Under the pieces are notes generated by a model that made no database searches, was not told where the DNA came from, and saw only the letters and a program-made list of their open reading frames with translations. The position numbers were made by a program, and so were the translations under genes. From the NCBI GenBank assembly GCA_015499995.1, contig JADNRV010000042.1:124001-188000 (forward strand): 64,000 bases of DNA, read 5' to 3'. Shown here piece by piece: positions 59,781-64,000 of this stretch. The stretch comes from Flammula alnicola. Its lineage: Eukaryota > Basidiomycota > Agaricomycetes > Agaricales > Strophariaceae. Each line of letters begins with the position of its first letter. The first letter of the stretch is position 1.

Positions 59781-60578
59781 AGGTGGATGCAGTGAGGCAA
59801 GTGACGGCAAAGGAGTGGGCGGACACGGTGATGGTGAGGCAGCAGCAGGACGCTGCTGCTGCAACGACGAAGCCGTGATGGCGGGTGCATCGACAATGCC
59901 GCAGTGGCAGGTGCATCGATGACGACGCTGCAACAGCGGGTGCATCAACTGTCTTGGCTGCCAGCACCTGCACCACCTGCGCATCCTCCTCCACCATCTC
60001 GCTGACTCCTCTTCCGAGAACTTGGCTCAAAGAACTATGTTCCTGATCCAATGATCGTGATGCCCACCACGCCACCTTCCTTAAGTTCTGATGGCCTTCT
60101 CTTAGATCTGGACACGCCACCCCGCTCCCCTTCGCCAGAGAATTTCCAAGTCAACCCCAGTGTCCTCGCTGAACTCGCTGGAGATGAAATGGGTGAAGAG
60201 GTGCAATGCACATCGCCACCTTGCAACTCCTCAACATGTAATTTGCTTGTACTGTATTATATTTAGAATCCATGTACATTAATCTAATTAAATACATTTC
60301 ATATATTCAATGCAAGTTGAACATTGAGTTCCTGAATTGTTGGCCAAATTCAAGCAAGATGCAACCTAGGATGTGTGTAACCTAGGTCATGTGTAGGTTG
60401 ACCCAAGTTGCCCTGGGATGGCCTGGGAAACTTGATCTTATCTAACTTGTCATAGGTCCAAAAGTGGCCTCACAGGAGTATCCAAGGTGCCCCAGGATGT
60501 CCTCAGAGCGCATTATAGTACCTCTTCCAGCCAATTTTTCCTGGGATGACCTGGGGCAAAAGTGTTTTTCCTGATGTA

Positions 60579-61273
60579 AGTGGGGTATAGTGGAGCGGAG
60601 ACAGTGTTGATTGACCTTTTGGCAGCTTCAAGACATGCAAGAGCGCATCGACGAGGGGATAGGGTATTATGATTATGGTATGTCGTTGTCGTGTCCCTCT
60701 TCATTGTTGCTGGCACTGACACTGCGCTTGGTCGATCTTGCTTAGCATTGGCCGTACATGGCCTGTGGTGTGAAGCGATGGCGGTAGGTCATGTTTCAGG
60801 GGGTAGAGCAGCACAGATGACTTGTGCCGTTCTGATTTCAGTCGACCGGGACCACGATATGTAAATGAAGCACCTCGAAGATGACAAAGTCGGTGGGGTG
60901 TGCAGGGAGGAGGCCCTTGGCTGGAGTGGGGTATGTGGTGAGCAGATGTTGGAAAAACAAGGAGACATTGAAGTGGAAGTGGAGATAAGATTCGACGTAG
61001 ACCGTGGGAAATCCCAGTCACCATGACTGAAGAAATTGAACGTCTTCCACATAATCCATATGGCCATACTCTTAAGTACCTTTTCAGTCTCTTTTGGCAT
61101 TCTCATTACACCTTCCACTCTTTTAGGCGTCACTCTTATTCTGAGTCTGCATTAATATTTTCTCCTATTCTCTAAACTGAGGCTTTAAAAGTCGGTAAGT
61201 TACTATGCATTTTTAATTTAATTTCAAGGCTCTAAAGATTTATTGTATGGTGATCATATTGTAGACTATCTCC
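60579..61273. other. Region right of the inverted-repeat element
   Basis: No gene is supported. The stretch 61004-61035 resembles the palindrome-containing region near 44875-44900. It may be the outer element into which the 56150-60578 element inserted. Confidence 0.4.
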
Positions 61274-61516
61274 ATGCCCTTCTTTGCTTCAATTAACCCT
61301 ACCAATATGGATCAAGACTTTGAACGTCACCTTGCAGATATCTCGTCCTTAATGGATTCCATCGAGAACAAGAGACTTTTGCGATCGACGGCAAAGTCAA
61401 ATTTTTTTGCATCTCTTTGGGCATGCATTAAAGCTTCAGCTAGTAGAGGTAATGCATATATTGATTTCTATATGACTACCACCAGGCTAATAGTGTATGC
61501 CCAGTTTTTCTCCTAG
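61274..61516 (+). CDS. Small hypothetical frame, possibly first exon
   Basis: MPFFASINPTNMDQDFERHL followed by ISSLMDSIENKRLLRS reads like a genuine helical protein start, and a donor gtaatg follows SASR. I could not join it convincingly to the open stretch at 61522-61803 (PSPINGPVKYLGNIDGEDEV). Function unknown. Confidence 0.35.
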   Translation: MPFFASINPTNMDQDFERHLADISSLMDSIENKRLLRSTAKSNFFASLWACIKASASRGNAYIDFYMTTTRLIVYAQFFS

Positions 61517-62166
61517 TAAAAATGATGTTCTCAAGGATGCCTGATGATCCTATTGTATTGTGTGTTCGAAAATCATTGAATATCAGCTGCAATGTCATAA
61601 TGACTCATTCTAACATCAACACTTCCACATTAACCCTCTCTCCCTCCCCCATTAATGGACCAGTCAAGTATTTGGGGAACATCGACGGTGAAGATGAGGT
61701 AGCTCCAGGGCCTCAGGCCACTCCGAAGAAGGTCAGTATGGACATAGACCATGATGGTTTGCATATTATTACTACCAATGTGTGCTCTCACTATTATATG
61801 TAGGATAATAACCTTCCTCCCAAATCACTTTCAAATCGCTCTCAAATCGCTCTCTAATGACATCATAGGATATACATTGTACTATAGCATCTTCGATACC
61901 ATGTGTCATACGGTCCATACCAACCTGCATTTAAATGTATATACATTTCTTTTATCTAGAATATCAATTCAGCTATCTTTGAAGTCGATTTGACTGATGA
62001 ATAGTAATGACCCAGCAGTCTTTCCACAATTCTGTCATCAGAATGCAGTGTCAGAATACAGGGCGTCACTCTGTCACATGACCTGAAATTCAGTTTGAAC
62101 TTTGAAGTTCGTTTCTCTTCATTCATTTCTCTTCGTTCCTTTCTCTTCCACCTTACCAAGTTCTCC
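61517..62166. other. Possible exons and element border upstream of the basic-protein gene
   Basis: This stretch contains a second open stretch (61522-61803) and, at 61872-61918, atacattgtactatagcatc followed by gtcatacggtcc, which resembles the terminal repeats at 36593-36740. Three tcaaatcgctct/tcaaatcactt repeats lie at about 61825-61858. Confidence 0.4.
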
Positions 62167-62790
62167 ATGGCTTATAACTATGCCTCCTCACCTTTGCAAC
62201 TTATAAACAACAGGTCATCACCGACACGTGGAGGACAATATATACCACACTCAACTGGCTATAACTATTCCTCCTCACCTTTGCATATAAGCGACAGAGA
62301 TTACCATGGCGAAAGAGTAAGACATTTATGAAAAAAAAAAATCTTTACTTATTTCTTCAGATTTTGTCTAGTCCATCTACGTCAAACACTAGACTATACC
62401 CCTATGACGAGGATCATTATATCTGGTTTTTTAACAGATATCCTCTCATGCCTCAAATGGATACCGTGCCTCAAACCAAAGCTGAGGTATGCTAAGTTTA
62501 CTGCTTTTTAATATCGTCGCTAATGGACTATCTTCTCTCAGGCTCCCTCACTTACATATAACAATTCGAAACTGGCAGATTTCCGGCTCAAAATCAAGAC
62601 GCACAATCAAAAAAAAAAACTCAAGGCAATCAAAGATCGTTCCCGCCCCATGCCTCTGCAGGCCCATAGAATGGCAAAGAGGGTGGCTCAAAAACTTACG
62701 CTTCTTGCTGAAATGCGCCGTAGTCTCCAGAAGAAGTATCGACATTTGAAGAAGATGTCTTTGAAGATACGTCAGAAAGGACGATTCTAG
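62167..62790 (+). CDS. Small lysine/arginine-rich protein, 174 aa
   Basis: Three exons (62167-62316, 62361-62486, 62542-62790), all in phase 0, total 175 codons. The N-terminus has a repeated YNYASSPLQ / YNYSSSPLH motif; the middle is YPYDEDHYIWFFNRYP; the last exon is strongly basic (KIKTHNQKKKLKAIKDR, then KYRHLKKMSLKIRQKGRF), likely nucleic-acid binding or nuclear. I do not recognise the family. It ends 197 bases before the Plavaka-type transposase on the same strand, so it may be an accessory gene of that element; this is inference from position. Confidence 0.6.
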
Positions 62791-62987
62791 AGCAACAGTA
62801 TATTAAAAGGTATGTGTTTGACATGAGAAATTGTTCGATCTTTACCATTATCTAATTCTGTCCTTTTATTCAGCTTAGCCATTATGTTATTATTGCTATC
62901 TTCTTTGCTATCTTCTTACGCCTATATCCTGTTCATTCCTTCCTTGAACAATATAACATCTATCGTCCTCTTTTCTTCAAGTGCAAG

Positions 62988-64000
62988 ATGAGCCACCCAT
63001 GTGAAGCAAAATGCGGGCGATACTTTACTAGTATCAAATCAATGAATTCACACCTCACTTCTGCGCGTTCTTGCTCCTGGTACGCCAAGGGAAAGTTGAG
63101 GGATTTGGGGGTCCATGATGTTGGAGACGCAGAGCCTGTACTCCCAGTATTTCGTCAAGGAGAGGAAGAAGACCAGGCTCCGGAGGATGAGGATTGGGGA
63201 GATTATGACCCACAGCAAGATCCAGATATCGACGTCGACATGGGGCCCTATGGAGAGGAGTTCCATTTTATTCCCGACGAGTATAGCACTTCTGTCCATG
63301 ATACAGAGGAATCTGAGGCAGGACCTGGCCCTCGAACAGCAGCGAATCGGATCCTCCAAGGAGCAACACACCCACGACATTCTGTTCTTGATGATGACGA
63401 TGACGAGGATGAACGCGTTACAATAATGGACCAAGATGCTGGCAAGATTCGACGTCAAGAGGCACCTCCAAGATATATTCCAATGGACAGGGATGGCGAT
63501 ATCTTGATGAGCGAAGGTGGCGAGCTCAATCCTTTTGCACCATTTTCTTCAGAATTAGACTGGAGAGTAGCACAGTGGGCGGTAAAGGATGGACCAGGCC
63601 ACAATGCCTTTAATCGACTTCTGGAGATCCCTGGGGTAAGCAAATTTTATAGATTTTCCTTATTCCATGCTAATGCTATTTAGGTGGTCGAAAAGCTTGG
63701 GCTTTCCTATCACAACATTCGCACGCTTCACCAAAAGCTGAATGCTATGCCTGAGAAGGCTGGCGAATAGAAGACCAGACAACTTAGTTTCAAGGACAAA
63801 CCAGATGAAGTCTTTACGCTTCGACACCGAGATCCTATCGAAGCAATCAAAAGCCTTTGGAGGGATCCTGAACTCTCTCCTCAAATGGTCTTTTCTCCGC
63901 GGAAAGTCTTTTCCGACAAGAAACTGACAAATCAGATTTTTTCTGAGATGTGGACTGGGAAATGGTGGCATGCGCTTCAGGTGAAGATTATACCATTCAT
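62988..64000 (+). mobile_element. Plavaka-type transposase gene, 5' part (one in-frame stop, cut by window edge)
   Basis: The protein opens with a C2HC/C2H2-like finger (CEAKCGRYFTSIKSMNSH...C), then an acidic linker, then the block NPFAPFSSELDWRVAQW, FNRLLEIPG joined by an intron (donor 63634, acceptor tatttag before gtggtcg) to VVEKLGLSYHNIRTLHQKL. After a TAG (63768-63770) the same frame continues HRDPIEAIKSLWRDPELSP, FSDKKLTNQIFSEMWTGKWW. These match the basidiomycete Plavaka transposases. In the family a tryptophan usually follows the PxGxE-like stretch, so TGG to TAG is a likely nonsense mutation. The catalytic part lies beyond the window. Confidence 0.78.

Larger units (their letters stand above)
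56150..60578. mobile_element. DNA transposon with ~30-bp terminal inverted repeats, no transposase
   Basis: The left end reads TACATCAGGAAAAACC then CTTTTGCCCCAGG; the complement of the right end reads TACATCAGGAAAAACA then CTTTTGCCCCAGG, 28 of 29 positions identical, followed by looser CCCAGGAAA similarity. Both subterminal regions are full of CCCAGG and CCTAGG words. If the element proper starts at CATCAGG, a TA flanks each side and would be a 2-bp target duplication. The 4.4-kb interior has no transposase: it holds tandem introns, a hairpin cluster, GC-rich repeats and an ATP synthase fragment, so it would depend on enzymes made elsewhere. Confidence 0.75.

Overview
This window looks like nuclear DNA of an Agaricomycete (mushroom-forming basidiomycete). 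The evidence is dense short GT..AG introns (mostly 45-75 nt), a tyrosinase C-terminal domain, basidiomycete-type sesquiterpene synthases, POT peptide transporters and a family-specific F-box/LRR protein, together with a TET/JBP dioxygenase and a Plavaka-type transposase, a combination typical of mushroom genomes. All calls come from reading the sequence; no database search was run.

Left half (1-36 kb) is mostly host genes. In order: a probable BTB-protein tail; an orphan tyrosinase C-domain; a frameshifted minus-strand copy of a multi-membrane protein (1651-3943); a complete F-box gene (6809-8704); an unknown 265-aa gene; an Asp-nucleophile alpha/beta hydrolase (10491-11713); the complete 953-aa plus-strand paralogue of the membrane protein (12248-15349); and an MFS sugar transporter (16065-18354). 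A Helitron 3' terminus lies at 19.38 kb. Next come three POT transporter copies (one broken, one intact, one relic), an intact sesquiterpene synthase (28864-30145), a gene with tandemly duplicated exon-intron units (to 33534), a decayed second terpene synthase, and a third membrane-protein paralogue cut off at 36.59 kb. The 26.5-30.1 and 32.6-35.3 kb stretches are paralogous blocks.

Right half (36.6-64 kb) is mobile-element territory. From 44.5 down to 37.1 kb, three minus-strand genes follow each other: a TET/JBP-type 2-oxoglutarate/Fe(II) dioxygenase gene with two in-frame stops, an intact 572-aa gene resembling DUF6532, and an intact 354-aa acidic protein with repeated DAAxxWSDD motifs. 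A very GC-rich island and an 11-bp satellite follow. At 47-55 kb there is a mosaic of decayed fragments of unrelated host genes, all on the minus strand: CHD1-type remodeller, kinesin-5 tail, PAN1-like WH2/SH3, kinesin-5 motor and histone H2B. At 56150-60578 an element with ~30-bp terminal inverted repeats carries a cluster of perfect hairpins, homologous tandem introns, GC-rich repeats and a fragment of mitochondrial ATP synthase alpha. The window ends in a small basic-protein gene (62167-62790) and the 5' part of a Plavaka-type transposase.

Most notable are the TET/JBP-DUF6532-acidic-protein block, the captured-gene mosaic, and the hairpin cluster inside the inverted-repeat element.
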